Part shown: piece by piece, positions 1 through 9,052 of the stretch | Position numbering within the stretch: the stretch's first letter is position 1 | How the letters are laid out: every line of letters begins with the position of its first letter | Assembly (NCBI RefSeq): GCF_050313795.1 | Contig: NZ_JBNPMC010000015.1 | Span: forward strand, 8,773 to 72,772 | Direction of reading: 5' to 3' | Origin: CAMBRQ01 sp945870325 | Lineage (GTDB): Bacteria; Bacillota; Clostridia; Lachnospirales; Lachnospiraceae | Length of the DNA: 64,000 nucleotides | Translations under genes and position numbers: made by a program | The notes under the pieces: model-generated | What the model was told of the DNA's origin: nothing | Databases searched by the model: none | The model's input: the letters and a program-made list of their open reading frames with translations, nothing else

Positions 1-53
1 CGGGGTCCTTTGGTACAGTTATTATATCTTGTATAATAAAGGAGATCAGTAAT

Positions 54-344
54 ATGGATGAATACATGACAGTCGAACTGACACTCGACAATGATGAAGT
101 TGTTGAATGCGCCATCCTCACTCTCTTCGAGGCAGACGGCAAAGAATACATCGCCCTGCTCCCTCTGAACGAGAATGGAGAGACAGAAGACGGCGATGTA
201 TACCTCTACCGCTACCTGGAGAATGAAGCGGGCGAACCTGAACTTGCCAACATTGATGATGATGACGAGTACGAGGTTGCCGCAGATGCATTCGATGAGT
301 GGATGGATACCCAGGAATTCGAGGAGTTAGACGGCGAGGAATAA
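54..344 (+). CDS. DUF1292 family protein (YrzB-like)
   Basis: A 96-residue, very acidic protein that matches the DUF1292 pattern: an N-terminal beta-rich segment with EYIALLPL in the middle, then an acidic tail. The function of the family is unknown; in Firmicutes it usually sits near ruvX and other housekeeping genes. The start at 54 is chosen because AAAGGAG lies about 9 nt upstream. A second Met four codons later is possible but has no better site. The gene converges on the helicase gene and the two 3' ends overlap by 18 bp. Its terminator lies inside the helicase coding region. Confidence 0.85.
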   Translation: MDEYMTVELTLDNDEVVECAILTLFEADGKEYIALLPLNENGETEDGDVYLYRYLENEAGEPELANIDDDDEYEVAADAFDEWMDTQEFEELDGEE

Positions 345-2213
345 TTCTTCAACAAAACGGGAAGGACTTAGGTCTTTTCCGTTTTTTTCTTTTACATAAC
401 TGATAATCAGCCTGCTCTTGGCTCTGGTCATCGCCACATAGAACAGACGCCGTTCCTCCTCTAACTCCTCCTCCGTCTTTGCTTTCTTATAAGGGATGCT
501 TCCTTCGTTGCCTGCGATGATGAATACCAGTTCATACTCAAGCCCCTTTGCTCCATGTATAGTCATAAGTGCTACACCTTCTTTACTGCTGCTTCCTGCT
601 TTCTGCTGCTCAAGCATAGCTTTATAATTCTCTACATGGACGAACCATTCTGCAATCGTCTGGTATTCTTTGGAATTCTGCTGAATCTCTTCTAACACTG
701 CCATAAGCTCCTCTAGTGGAATCTTCCGGAACGCCGCATATTCTCTTAAGAATTCATCATACCCCATACTCTTTCTGATATACTGGATCGCCGCATAAGG
801 CGTCTTATCCTTAATCATCTTCATATCCCATTCCAACTGATCGATCCTGTCCATCATCCAGTCCTTATCACAGTAAAAGTTGCGTAATGACTCATAGGAT
901 ATCCTGCCATCTTTCATACTGTCACGGCTAATATATCTCTTCGGCCTGTTTGCAATCTGAAGAAAATATTTCCGCTCATACTCTCCCTGTGACAGATGAA
1001 AGTAACTGCTGATATCCGTTCCGATAAAATGGTCATAAATATTATTCAGATGCTCCTTCATGGTAAATGGAATCTGATATTCCGTCATCATCTCTGACAA
1101 TGCTCTTGCATCCAGGTTCGTCCGGTACAATACCGCCATCTGCTCGTACGGGATACCACGGTCTGCATATTCCCGGACTGTCTCAAGGATATATTTACTT
1201 TCTTCTACCGGATCTCTGACTTCCTGTACGTGAATCGTCTCCCCCGGCTTCTTCTTCGCAACAATCTCTTTCTCATAGCGCTCCTGATTATGACTGATGA
1301 CCCGCAGCGCACCGTTAACAATGTGTGCATTCGAACGGTAATTCACATTCAGAAGAATCTGTTTTGCCTGCGGATAATCCTTCGCGAATTCCATCATAAT
1401 TCCGGGCTTCGCCCCACGGAATCCGTAGATGGACTGATCATCATCCCCAACAATAAAGAGATTATCCTGCGGTGCTGCCAGCATACGCACCACATCATAC
1501 TGTGCCTGATTCACATCCTGGAATTCATCCACCAGAATATACCGGAATTTTTGCTGCCACTTTTCCAGGATATCCGATCTTCGTCTGAACAGATCCCTGC
1601 ACATGATAAGCATATCTTCAAAATCAATCTTTCTTAATCTTCTTTTCTCTTCTTCATAAGTCTGGTACAGTTCCCGAAACCTGCCGGCCACGTAGCGAGT
1701 TGATTCATAATCTCCGATATCATAGCAATTATTCTTCACATTGCCAATCTCAATTGCCAGTTCCTGAAGATAATCTCTTTCATCATCAACTGACGGCAGT
1801 TCCTCCCAATCCATACGGGAGGCTGCCTGCTTAATGAGTCCGTATTTTTCTTCTTCTGACAACAGATTAGACTGATTCAGACTATATGCCCATTTCAAGA
1901 TTCCATAATAGATCCCATGAAAAGTACCAAACGTCACGGGCAACCCCGCACGTCCCATAATCTGCCGGAATCTGTTCTTCATCTCATTCGCAGCATACTT
2001 TGTAAAGGTAATGACCAGAATCTCTTCTGGTCTTACCTTATACTTTGTAATCAGATATTCTATTCTTTTCGCTATGGTAAGAGTTTTCCCGGAACCGGGA
2101 CCGGCAAGGACCATACAAGGTCCATCCTTGTGGGCGACTGCCTCAGCCTGAGCCTGATTTAAACCTACGAGACCTGCCACCGGCAGACCCTTACGGATGC
2201 TTTGGCAACTCAT
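327..2213 (-). CDS. UvrD/Rep-family superfamily 1 DNA helicase
   Basis: ATP-dependent 3'-5' DNA helicase of the UvrD/PcrA type. Visible motifs in order: a Q-motif-like LNQAQ, Walker A AGPGSGKT (about residue 38), DEFQD (motif II), VGDDDQSIYGFRGA (motif III), TIHGAKGLE (motif V) and FYVAMTRAK (motif VI) near the C-terminus. At 628 residues it is about 100 shorter than PcrA, so it is probably a paralogue rather than the essential pcrA. The ATG at 2213 has AAGGGGAA about 5 nt upstream and lies 10 nt after the gltX stop, so the two genes are probably one operon. Oddly, the first ~18 codons are encoded by a copy of an interspersed repeat (2163-2209). Homologues would begin near LNQAQ, so this N-terminus looks acquired. 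An in-frame GTG at codon 12 is an alternative start. Confidence 0.9.
   Translation of the reverse strand: MSCQSIRKGLPVAGLVGLNQAQAEAVAHKDGPCMVLAGPGSGKTLTIAKRIEYLITKYKVRPEEILVITFTKYAANEMKNRFRQIMGRAGLPVTFGTFHGIYYGILKWAYSLNQSNLLSEEEKYGLIKQAASRMDWEELPSVDDERDYLQELAIEIGNVKNNCYDIGDYESTRYVAGRFRELYQTYEEEKRRLRKIDFEDMLIMCRDLFRRRSDILEKWQQKFRYILVDEFQDVNQAQYDVVRMLAAPQDNLFIVGDDDQSIYGFRGAKPGIMMEFAKDYPQAKQILLNVNYRSNAHIVNGALRVISHNQERYEKEIVAKKKPGETIHVQEVRDPVEESKYILETVREYADRGIPYEQMAVLYRTNLDARALSEMMTEYQIPFTMKEHLNNIYDHFIGTDISSYFHLSQGEYERKYFLQIANRPKRYISRDSMKDGRISYESLRNFYCDKDWMMDRIDQLEWDMKMIKDKTPYAAIQYIRKSMGYDEFLREYAAFRKIPLEELMAVLEEIQQNSKEYQTIAEWFVHVENYKAMLEQQKAGSSSKEGVALMTIHGAKGLEYELVFIIAGNEGSIPYKKAKTEEELEEERRLFYVAMTRAKSRLIISYVKEKNGKDLSPSRFVEELFLAV
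355..388 (+). terminator. Intrinsic terminator of the DUF1292 gene
   Basis: An AACGGGAAGGAC arm pairs with GTCTTTTCCGTT and is followed by a T-run. It begins about 10 nt after the DUF1292 stop and lies within the last codons of the convergent helicase gene, so the same bases serve as a terminator on one strand and codons on the other. Confidence 0.75.
2163..2209 (-). repeat. Interspersed 44-47-nt repeat, copy 1
   Basis: Read on the minus strand it starts GTTGCC, has GCATCCG with a small hairpin, then CTGCCGGTGGCAG (a perfect 5-bp hairpin) and ends GTAGGT. Two other copies at 31833-31879 and 47845-47888 share the same blocks and orientation. This copy lies inside the 5' end of the helicase gene. 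Confidence 0.75.
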
Positions 2214-2223
2214 AAGATTCCCC

Positions 2224-3684
2224 TTATCTACTTAATAATTCAATACCTTTTCTGATTCTTCTAAGAGATTCCTCTTTGCCAAGGATCTCCATAATCTCTG
2301 TTGCGCCTCCAGGTGTGTTCTGCTTTCCTGACACAGCGGTTCTTACCGGCCACATCACATAACCAGTCTTGAATCCCTTCTCATCCACATAGCCCTTCAG
2401 CACGGCAAAAAGCGCATCATTGCTATAATCTTCCTGTGCCTCAAGAAGCGGCAATACATCTTTCAGAACCTCCAGGGACTTCTCCTCATTGGTCTTCATC
2501 TTCTTATGGCAATACATTGCTGTATCATACTCCGGCAGTTCCTCGAAGAAATCAATCTGCTCTGCGATATCCGGGAAAATCTCGATTCTGGTCTTCACTA
2601 ATGCCGCAATCTTCTTAAGATCATAATTCTTCGTTACTACTTTCCGGATATACGGCTCCGCCATCTCGTAGAACTTGTCCGCATCCATTGCCTTAAAGTA
2701 TTCTCCATTCATCCATTTTAACTTCACAATATCAAATACGGCCGGAGACTTACTCATATGACGGTAATCGAACTCTTTTACCAGTTCCTCTAAAGAGAAG
2801 ATTTCCTGATTGCCAGTCGGGCACCAGCCCAGCAGTGCCACATAGTTTACAACTGCTTCCGTAATGAAGCCCTGATCAATCAGATCTTCGTAAGAAGAAT
2901 GGCCGCAACGCTTGCTTAACTTCTTATGATTCTCATCTGTAATCAGAGGGCAGTGCACATAAGTTGGCACTTCCCACCCAAAAGCCTCATAGATCTTATT
3001 GTATTTCGGCGCAGAAGAAAGATACTCATTTCCACGCACCACATGGGTAATTCCCATCAAGTGATCATCGATTACATTGGCAAAATTATAAGTTGGGTAT
3101 CCGTCGGATTTGATCAGGATCAGATCCTCCAACTCTGCATTCGGCACCGTAATATCTCCATAGATATCATCATGGAAGGTTGTAGTTCCTTCTGTCGGCA
3201 TATTAAAGCGGATTACATACGGCTTGCCCGCTGCCAGATTCGCTTCAACCTCTTCTTTGCTCAGTCCCAGACAGTGCTTGTCGTAGACCACGATCTCCGT
3301 CTTGCCATCCTCAGAAACGCTGCTTCTTAAGGACTCCAGCCTCTCCTTATCACAGAAACAATAATAAGCATCCCCCTGCTCGATTAACTGCTTCGCATAT
3401 TTCAGATAGAGGCCGGAAGCATTACGCTCACTCTGTACATATGGACCAACTCCGCCATCCTTGTCCGGTCCTTCATCATGAACCAATCCTGTTTCTTCTA
3501 ATGTATGATAAATGATTTCTAATGCGCCTTCTACAAAACGTTCCTGATCTGTATCCTCAATTCTAAGCATAAAATCCCCATCTTCATGTTTCGCAACCAG
3601 ATAGGCATAAAGCGCAGTTCTCAAGTTCCCCACATGCATTCTGCCGGTAGGACTTGGTGCAAATCTTGTTCTTACTTTACTCAT
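2224..3684 (-). CDS. gltX: Glutamyl-tRNA synthetase
   Basis: Class I aminoacyl-tRNA synthetase that charges tRNA(Glu) with glutamate in the cytoplasm. At 486 residues it has the usual bacterial length. The HIGH-type signature is seen in FAPSPTGRMHVGN near the N-terminus and the KMSKS-type loop as KKLSKR around residue 257. The anticodon-binding domain occupies the C-terminal third. A good promoter lies upstream (3729-3758) and GGAG precedes the ATG. No T-box is visible. The helicase gene follows after 10 nt. Confidence 0.97.
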   Translation of the reverse strand: MSKVRTRFAPSPTGRMHVGNLRTALYAYLVAKHEDGDFMLRIEDTDQERFVEGALEIIYHTLEETGLVHDEGPDKDGGVGPYVQSERNASGLYLKYAKQLIEQGDAYYCFCDKERLESLRSSVSEDGKTEIVVYDKHCLGLSKEEVEANLAAGKPYVIRFNMPTEGTTTFHDDIYGDITVPNAELEDLILIKSDGYPTYNFANVIDDHLMGITHVVRGNEYLSSAPKYNKIYEAFGWEVPTYVHCPLITDENHKKLSKRCGHSSYEDLIDQGFITEAVVNYVALLGWCPTGNQEIFSLEELVKEFDYRHMSKSPAVFDIVKLKWMNGEYFKAMDADKFYEMAEPYIRKVVTKNYDLKKIAALVKTRIEIFPDIAEQIDFFEELPEYDTAMYCHKKMKTNEEKSLEVLKDVLPLLEAQEDYSNDALFAVLKGYVDEKGFKTGYVMWPVRTAVSGKQNTPGGATEIMEILGKEESLRRIRKGIELLSR

Positions 3685-3728
3685 GACTAATCTCCTACTT
3701 CCTTTCGTAATTTCTCTATTGCCAACTT

Positions 3729-3758
3729 ATTGTAGCACAATCCATTTATTTCTATCAA
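3729..3758 (-). promoter_or_regulatory. Sigma-A-type promoter of gltX
   Basis: On the minus strand TTGATA (3753-3758), an 18-nt spacer and TACAAT (3729-3734), about 45 nt before the gltX start. Confidence 0.6.
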
Positions 3759-3774
3759 CCATTTCTGCTCTTTC

Positions 3775-4293
3775 TTAACTCTTATTCTTCTTAAGCCGCA
3801 GTCTTCTCAGATGATTCAGCCGGAATCGCTGCCTCCAGTACCGCAATTGGAAGAACTCTCTTGGAATTGATACGATGCATACAATTCCAAGTACAATCGC
3901 AAATGCAACCTTAACAGCACCCATTCCCCGCACGACCGCCTCTGACAACTGATTGGTCACCAGATAATATGCCGTATAGTATACTCCCGCTCCCGGCACC
4001 ATCGGCAGGATGCCAGCCACAAGGAATATGGTAATCGGACATTTTAGCCGGACGGTCAGCATTCTGGATATGAGGACCACCACCAAGGTACCAAAGAAAG
4101 ATGCTACCGCCGCCGAAGTATGTACTTCTGCCACACGATACACGAACCATCCGGCAGCACCGGTAAATCCGCAGCTAAGATAGAACCTTCTCGGTACATT
4201 GAACAGTATTGCATATCCCACCGTTCCCAGAAAAGCATAGACAATCTGCAGAAAAAGGCTCACAGTAAAGAAATCCGCTAACCGCTCCATCAT
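3775..4293 (-). CDS. Threonine/serine exporter small subunit (YjjB/ThrE_2 type)
   Basis: A 172-residue integral membrane protein with about five hydrophobic segments that matches the YjjB-like C-terminal half of ThrE exporters. It includes the conserved ILPMVPGAGVYYT region. In the split form of this system it works with a YjjP-like partner to export threonine or serine. The partner is the immediately upstream gene, whose stop overlaps this start as ATGA, so translation is coupled. The C-terminus is basic (RLRLKKNKS). The substrate is inferred from the family only. Confidence 0.85.
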   Translation of the reverse strand: MMERLADFFTVSLFLQIVYAFLGTVGYAILFNVPRRFYLSCGFTGAAGWFVYRVAEVHTSAAVASFFGTLVVVLISRMLTVRLKCPITIFLVAGILPMVPGAGVYYTAYYLVTNQLSEAVVRGMGAVKVAFAIVLGIVCIVSIPREFFQLRYWRQRFRLNHLRRLRLKKNKS

Positions 4294-5522
4294 AATACCA
4301 GACCTCCTCCCATATTATTATAGATGCTTAACGTCAGACCTACTCCGATGGCAATGTAGACGAACACAAGCAGTGCATCGATCATCCGGACTGTTCCGGA
4401 CAGGAAATCACTGTCTGCAATATCCCGAATTGCATTGACGAATGCCAGTCCCGGTACCAGCGGCATGATCGCACCGACGATCATCCCCCCTAGTTGGATA
4501 CCGTGAAGCCCCGGAATGCGCAGGATCACGATTGCCAAGGCAGTCATGATTGCACCACCTACAATATTAACGATCATCTTGGACATCTTGTGTCTCTGTG
4601 CGATCAGTACCCATATGTACAGAAAACATCCGATGAAGAATGCCATCACGCTTTCTAACAGATTCGCCCCCAGCAGATACCCATAACATCCACTGCTAAG
4701 CCCCGCCGCAAGAATCTGAAAATATCCTTTTTGCTGCGGCATCTTCTCAATCTCTTTTAATCTCTTGGATGCCTCTTCCATACTGATATGTCCTGCAGAT
4801 ATCTCTCTTGATAAATCATTCACTTCTGCTACGATTCCAAGATGCGAGCCGGATAAGGGAACTTGTTTTACCTTCGTATATGCTTTCTCCGTACCATGCT
4901 CTGCCGTAACAAAGATAGCATGACTTAACGTAAACGTATCCACATACTCTACATGGAAACGATTGCAGATTCTGGTAATCGTCTCCTCCACACGGAATAT
5001 CTCGGCGCCGCTCTTCAAGAGTATTCTTCCTGCCTCCAGCGCAAAATCCACTACCTTCTTTATATCTACCTCTGATTCCAGATGTTTCTTCAGATAGATC
5101 ATATCCCGAAGCCTGATTCCGTCCTCGTAGATCGGCTCTCTGTAATGATCCGTGAAAAAGTTTGCGACAATGTGTGAATTCACAAACCCACACTTCTCAT
5201 AGAATTCAATCGTCTTCGTACAATTCCCTGTTCCCACATACATGATATCGCAACTGTTACTGTAATGCTCGCACAGATAATTGATCATATACTTTGCATA
5301 ACCCTTTCCACGATCCTCCATTCGGGTTGCCAGGTTCTTTAGTTCACACTTACGATTGTTCAACAGCTTCACCACACAGATCGTTCTGATCTCACAGTCA
5401 TCAATTAAGACAAACAGCTCGCCGTCATCCAGATAGCGCTCAATCATATCCTCCTGAGGGTCAGCTATTAGCAGCATATCCATATATTTTTGTTTGTTTT
5501 CTGTTATCTGTTGAATCTTCAT
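4290..5522 (-). CDS. GNAT acetyltransferase fused to ThrE_1/YjjP exporter subunit
   Basis: A two-domain protein of 410 residues. Residues 1 to ~148 look like a GNAT N-acetyltransferase: RMEDRGKGYAKYMINYL carries the acetyl-CoA loop (RGKGYA) and FYEKCGFVN is the typical C-terminal strand. Residues ~150-410 match the YjjP/ThrE_1 family: a cytosolic start (ALEAGRILLKSGAEIFRVEET) followed by about five membrane segments including IMPLVPGLAFVNAIRD. The ATG has GAAGGGAT about 8 nt upstream. It is coupled to the YjjB-like gene by ATGA. YjjP proteins normally begin at the cytosolic domain, so the acetyltransferase is an extra module; the reading frame across the junction is uninterrupted. Confidence 0.85.
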   Translation of the reverse strand: MKIQQITENKQKYMDMLLIADPQEDMIERYLDDGELFVLIDDCEIRTICVVKLLNNRKCELKNLATRMEDRGKGYAKYMINYLCEHYSNSCDIMYVGTGNCTKTIEFYEKCGFVNSHIVANFFTDHYREPIYEDGIRLRDMIYLKKHLESEVDIKKVVDFALEAGRILLKSGAEIFRVEETITRICNRFHVEYVDTFTLSHAIFVTAEHGTEKAYTKVKQVPLSGSHLGIVAEVNDLSREISAGHISMEEASKRLKEIEKMPQQKGYFQILAAGLSSGCYGYLLGANLLESVMAFFIGCFLYIWVLIAQRHKMSKMIVNIVGGAIMTALAIVILRIPGLHGIQLGGMIVGAIMPLVPGLAFVNAIRDIADSDFLSGTVRMIDALLVFVYIAIGVGLTLSIYNNMGGGLVL

Positions 5523-5599
5523 ATTCTATCCCTTCAAAGCCATAATCTTATTTATTATAACACCAGATTTTTCAAAATTATAGAGGCTTTGTAAAAATT

Positions 5600-5644
5600 T
5601 TGAGGACAGCACCTCGGATTTCCATCCAAAGCACTGTCCTCTTT
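5600..5644 (-). terminator. Intrinsic terminator after the leucine-rich-repeat membrane gene
   Basis: GAGGACAG and CTGTCCTC arms with extra pairing at the ends form a long hairpin. On the minus strand it is followed by AAAATTTTT. It separates the gene at 5657-6460 from the exporter operon. Confidence 0.7.
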
Positions 5645-5656
5645 TCGTAAATTCTC

Positions 5657-6460
5657 CTATTCATATTCCATGCCTGCCATCGGTCTCCCATTCGGATAGG
5701 CAAATATCCCGCCTGATTTGGTATATAAGATTCCATCGCGACTGCAATAGGACGGATTATCAGCAGCAACCTCGATATAAAACAAAGATACAAATCTATC
5801 GAATACGCCTGGCTCAATATCACTTATATTAGCCGGAATATAGATTTCTGTCGTCTCTTCACCCAGTCCATCCAACGCTCCCTTAACAATTCCAATACAC
5901 TTCTCATCTGTAGGAATCACCAATATGCCATCCGTTGCCGAAACTTTATCTGTATAGCCTGTAATATATCCATCCGCATTGCATATGAATCCAGATATCT
6001 CCAACTGTTCTTCACCTGCTGCTCCTGCTTCGTCTGCTGCTCCCTCTGCTCCGACTGCGGCAGAAGCATCCTCATTCGGCAGCGCAATCATCTCATCCTT
6101 CCCCAGTTCTTCAAGTGAATCCGCTACTGCTCCTCCAGGTATATTCGCTGCCGCCAGTTCAGACACAGCCACTGACAGATGAATGCTTTCCTCTATCTTC
6201 TCCGACAATATATTCCGGGCATGATCAACTGTCATCTTCACTGAAGCACAGACATTCTTCATATGTATTCCGGCATTCGGTCTGGTCACGGGATGCTTTG
6301 ATGTAATACTTGTTGGCACTTCTTCATAACTGTTTACTTGATTCAGACCATAGACATATAGTCCCAGGCAACATACCGCTAAAAGAATTCCACTTAAGAT
6401 CCTCCTCCATGGCACAACAATTTCTATGTCTATCATTGGCATTTTTAACACTTCATCCAT
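5657..6460 (-). CDS. Membrane-anchored protein with a BspA-like leucine-rich repeat
   Basis: About 267 residues with no firm family assignment. One transmembrane segment is visible near the N-terminus (ILSGILLAVCCLGLYVYGL), so most of the chain is probably outside. A low-complexity Ala/Gly/Glu stretch (AAVGAEGAADEAGAAGEEQ) acts as a linker. The last ~90 residues resemble a BspA-type leucine-rich repeat: IYIPANISDIEPGVF, then a YCSRDGILYTKSG strand. The ATG at 6460 is chosen over the one at 6466 because GGGGG lies 6 nt upstream. The gene is monocistronic, with its own terminator. Function unknown; possibly an extracellular binding protein. Confidence 0.7.
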   Translation of the reverse strand: MDEVLKMPMIDIEIVVPWRRILSGILLAVCCLGLYVYGLNQVNSYEEVPTSITSKHPVTRPNAGIHMKNVCASVKMTVDHARNILSEKIEESIHLSVAVSELAAANIPGGAVADSLEELGKDEMIALPNEDASAAVGAEGAADEAGAAGEEQLEISGFICNADGYITGYTDKVSATDGILVIPTDEKCIGIVKGALDGLGEETTEIYIPANISDIEPGVFDRFVSLFYIEVAADNPSYCSRDGILYTKSGGIFAYPNGRPMAGMEYE

Positions 6461-6504
6461 AACCATCCCCCATTTCTCAGCCCATTATATAGTTCCCCTT
6501 AGGC

Positions 6505-6540
6505 AAAACAAAGTGGCATCATGACACCCGATACCACCTT
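6505..6540 (-). terminator. Intrinsic terminator of trxB
   Basis: On the minus strand GTGGTATC pairs with GATGCCAC across a 9-nt loop and is followed by TTTGTTTTG, about 20 nt after the trxB stop. Confidence 0.7.
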
Positions 6541-6557
6541 CTAATCCCCTATGAAAT

Positions 6558-7502
6558 CTAACAATAATCTGACATGCTTCTTTCCACCTGAACCGCAGCA
6601 ATCGCTCCGTCAGCCGTTGCTGTCACCACCTGTCTCAGGCTCTTTACGCGGATATCGCCAGCCGCATACACCCCTGCAATATTCGTATGCATATCTTCAT
6701 CCGTCAGAATATATCCTCTCTCATCCATCTCAACTATGCCTTCGAAGAGCCGTGAATTCGGAATACTTCCAATGAACCCAAACACTCCGAATATGCCGTC
6801 CTTCGCATCTGCCTCGATCTGTCTGGTCTCACCTGTCTTAACATTCTTAACAACCATTCCTTTAAGAAGCCCCTCTCCATAGAGTTCTTCTACCACGGTG
6901 TCCCACAAGAACTCAATCTTAGGATTCGCGAATGCCTTCTCCTGTATTGATCTTGCAGCACGCAGTTCATCACGCCTATGGATGATCGTCACCTTCCTTG
7001 CGAATCTGGTAAGATACAATGCCTCTTCCACTGCCGAATCTCCACCGCCAACCACATATACCTCAAGACCTCTGAAGAAATTCGCATCACAGGTTGCACA
7101 ATAAGAGACACCCCTGCCTACGAATTCTGCTTCTCCTTTGCATCCGATTGGTCTTGCATGCGCGCCTGTTGCTATGATCACATTTTTTGCCCTGTATTCT
7201 TCTTTCTCCCCAACCAGTACTTTTATCTCATCCTCAAGATGTACTTCTTTGATCGAATCAACAACACGTTTTGCCCCAAACCTTTCCGCCTGTTGTACCA
7301 TCCGGGCAACCAGAGACGGTCCCGTCTCATCCTCTAACATCTGTCCCGGATAATTCTCAAGTTCTGCTGTAGATGCAATCTGCCCTCCGGTCTGTCCTTT
7401 TTCAATCATCAGTACAGACAGCCTGCTCCTTCCGGCATATAGCCCAGCCGTCAATCCTGCCGGACCTGTCCCAAGTACAATCACATCATATAGTTCCGCC
7501 AT
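6558..7502 (-). CDS. trxB: Thioredoxin reductase
   Basis: FAD-dependent NADPH:thioredoxin disulfide reductase that keeps thioredoxin reduced in the cytoplasm. 314 residues is the usual length. The FAD site is GTGPAG near the N-terminus, the redox-active disulfide is SYCATCDANFF (CATC, about residue 135), the NADPH-binding GGGDSAVEEA follows, and the C-terminal FAD motif is YAAGDIR. Both active-site residues are cysteines, not selenocysteine. It lies downstream of purB behind a hairpin, with AAGGAGG before the ATG. Confidence 0.96.
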   Translation of the reverse strand: MAELYDVIVLGTGPAGLTAGLYAGRSRLSVLMIEKGQTGGQIASTAELENYPGQMLEDETGPSLVARMVQQAERFGAKRVVDSIKEVHLEDEIKVLVGEKEEYRAKNVIIATGAHARPIGCKGEAEFVGRGVSYCATCDANFFRGLEVYVVGGGDSAVEEALYLTRFARKVTIIHRRDELRAARSIQEKAFANPKIEFLWDTVVEELYGEGLLKGMVVKNVKTGETRQIEADAKDGIFGVFGFIGSIPNSRLFEGIVEMDERGYILTDEDMHTNIAGVYAAGDIRVKSLRQVVTATADGAIAAVQVERSMSDYC

Positions 7503-7533
7503 CTGCCTACCTCCTTATGCCATACACTTTAAT

Positions 7534-7577
7534 AAGGACAATATGGCACACTGGCGTGTGCCTATCGTCCTTTTTAT
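7534..7577. terminator. Strong hairpin between purB and trxB
   Basis: AAGGACAATATGGCACAC pairs almost completely with GTGTGCCTATCGTCCTT. It begins right after the purB stop. The T-run is better on the plus strand (CCTTTTTATT); on the minus strand it is only TTATT, so termination of purB is probable but possibly partial. Confidence 0.6.
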
Positions 7578-7578
7578 T

Positions 7579-9012
7579 CTATACATTAATCTCTGCTTTT
7601 ACACCTAAGATATCTTTTTGTTCTTCTAACATTGGATAGACTACATTCTTCAGATATGCGTCTACCTGTACCGCTGCACGTCCTGTGTACTTGGATGGAT
7701 CCATAGTCTTCTGAAGTTCTTCCTCAGTTAAGTTAAACGCAGGATCATTCGCAATCAATTCTAACAAATTATTGTCCAATCCCTTCTCTTTTACATTACG
7801 TCCGGCTTCCATAGACAGTTCACGGATTCTCTCATGAAGTTCCTGCCGGTCTCCACCAGCCTTCACTGCATCCATCATGATATTCTCAGTTGCCATAAAC
7901 GGAAGTTCTGACATGAGACGTTTCTCAATAACCTTCGGATATACAACCAGGCCATCTACTACATTCAGGCACAGATCCAGGATACCATCGATTGCCAGGA
8001 ATCCTTCCGGTACGCTGAGGCGCTTATTCGCAGAATCATCCAGCGTTCTCTCGAACCACTGGGTTGCAGAAGTAATCGCAGGATTTAGCGCATCGATCAT
8101 CACATATCTGGACAAAGATGCTATACGCTCACTTCTCATCGGATTTCTCTTATATGCCATTGCAGAAGATCCGATCTGGCTCTTCTCGAATGGTTCTTCC
8201 ACTTCTTTCAGATGCTGAAGGAGACGGATATCGTTCGAAAACTTATGAGCGCTTGCCGCAATTCCCGCAAGCACATTCAATACTCTCGTGTCTACTTTAC
8301 GGGAATAGGTCTGTCCGGATACCGGATAGCATGCTTTGAATCCCATCTTCTCGGCAATCATCGGATCAATCTTATCAATCGTCTCCTGGTCACCATCGAA
8401 TAATTCCAGGAAACTTGCCTGTGTTCCTGTTGTTCCTTTAGATCCAAGCAGTTTCAGGCTTCCTTTCACATATTCCAGATCTTCCAGATCCATCATGAAT
8501 TCCTGCATCCAAAGCGTTGCACGCTTTCCAACTGTTGTAGGTTGTGCCGGCTGGAAATGTGTGAACGCAAGCGTTGGAAGATTCTTATGCTCGTCTGCGA
8601 ATTTCGCCAGTTCTGCGATAACGTTGATCAGTTTCTTTCTTACAATCTCTAATGCCTCAGACATCAGGATCATATCCGTATTATCTCCTACATAGCAGGA
8701 AGTTGCGCCGAGATGAATGATTCCCTTGGCTTTCGGACACTGCTGTCCATACGCATATACATGAGACATAACGTCATGGCGCACCTGTTTTTCTCTTTCT
8801 TTTGCAACCTCATAGTTAATGTCGTCTGCATGTGCCTTTAACTCTTCAATCTGCTCATCTGTAATTGGCAGCCCTAATTCTTTCTCTGTCTCCGCAAGAG
8901 CAATCCACAATCTTCTCCAGGTACGGAACTTCTTGTCCGGTGAAAAGATATACTGCATCTCCTTACTTGCATAGCGCTCGGAAAGAGGGCTCTGGTATCT
9001 GTCATTTGTCAT
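7579..9012 (-). CDS. purB: Adenylosuccinate lyase
   Basis: Fumarase/aspartase-superfamily lyase that acts twice in purine synthesis, splitting SAICAR to AICAR and adenylosuccinate to AMP. The superfamily signature is SSAMAYKRNPMRSE. The open frame extends 36 codons further upstream, but the start is placed at the ATG at 9012 (MTNDRYQSPLSERYAS): GGAG lies just upstream and 477 residues is the usual size. It lies 40 nt downstream of purF, so the two are probably one purine operon. Confidence 0.95.
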   Translation of the reverse strand: MTNDRYQSPLSERYASKEMQYIFSPDKKFRTWRRLWIALAETEKELGLPITDEQIEELKAHADDINYEVAKEREKQVRHDVMSHVYAYGQQCPKAKGIIHLGATSCYVGDNTDMILMSEALEIVRKKLINVIAELAKFADEHKNLPTLAFTHFQPAQPTTVGKRATLWMQEFMMDLEDLEYVKGSLKLLGSKGTTGTQASFLELFDGDQETIDKIDPMIAEKMGFKACYPVSGQTYSRKVDTRVLNVLAGIAASAHKFSNDIRLLQHLKEVEEPFEKSQIGSSAMAYKRNPMRSERIASLSRYVMIDALNPAITSATQWFERTLDDSANKRLSVPEGFLAIDGILDLCLNVVDGLVVYPKVIEKRLMSELPFMATENIMMDAVKAGGDRQELHERIRELSMEAGRNVKEKGLDNNLLELIANDPAFNLTEEELQKTMDPSKYTGRAAVQVDAYLKNVVYPMLEEQKDILGVKAEINV

Positions 9013-9052
9013 ATTTATTTCTCCTTTTTTTATTTTTAAAGTAGCAAGTGTT

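Noticed and set aside
32..37. TATAAT just before the DUF1292 gene
   Set aside because: A start about 7 nt downstream would fall inside the ribosome site, and the -35 (TTGGTA) is weak; likely chance or part of the upstream gene's end.
3685..3774. T-box leader for gltX
   Set aside because: The leader is too short and has no T-box sequence.
6558..7502. Thioredoxin reductase as a second selenoprotein
   Set aside because: The active site is CATC with two normal cysteine codons and there is no in-frame TGA.
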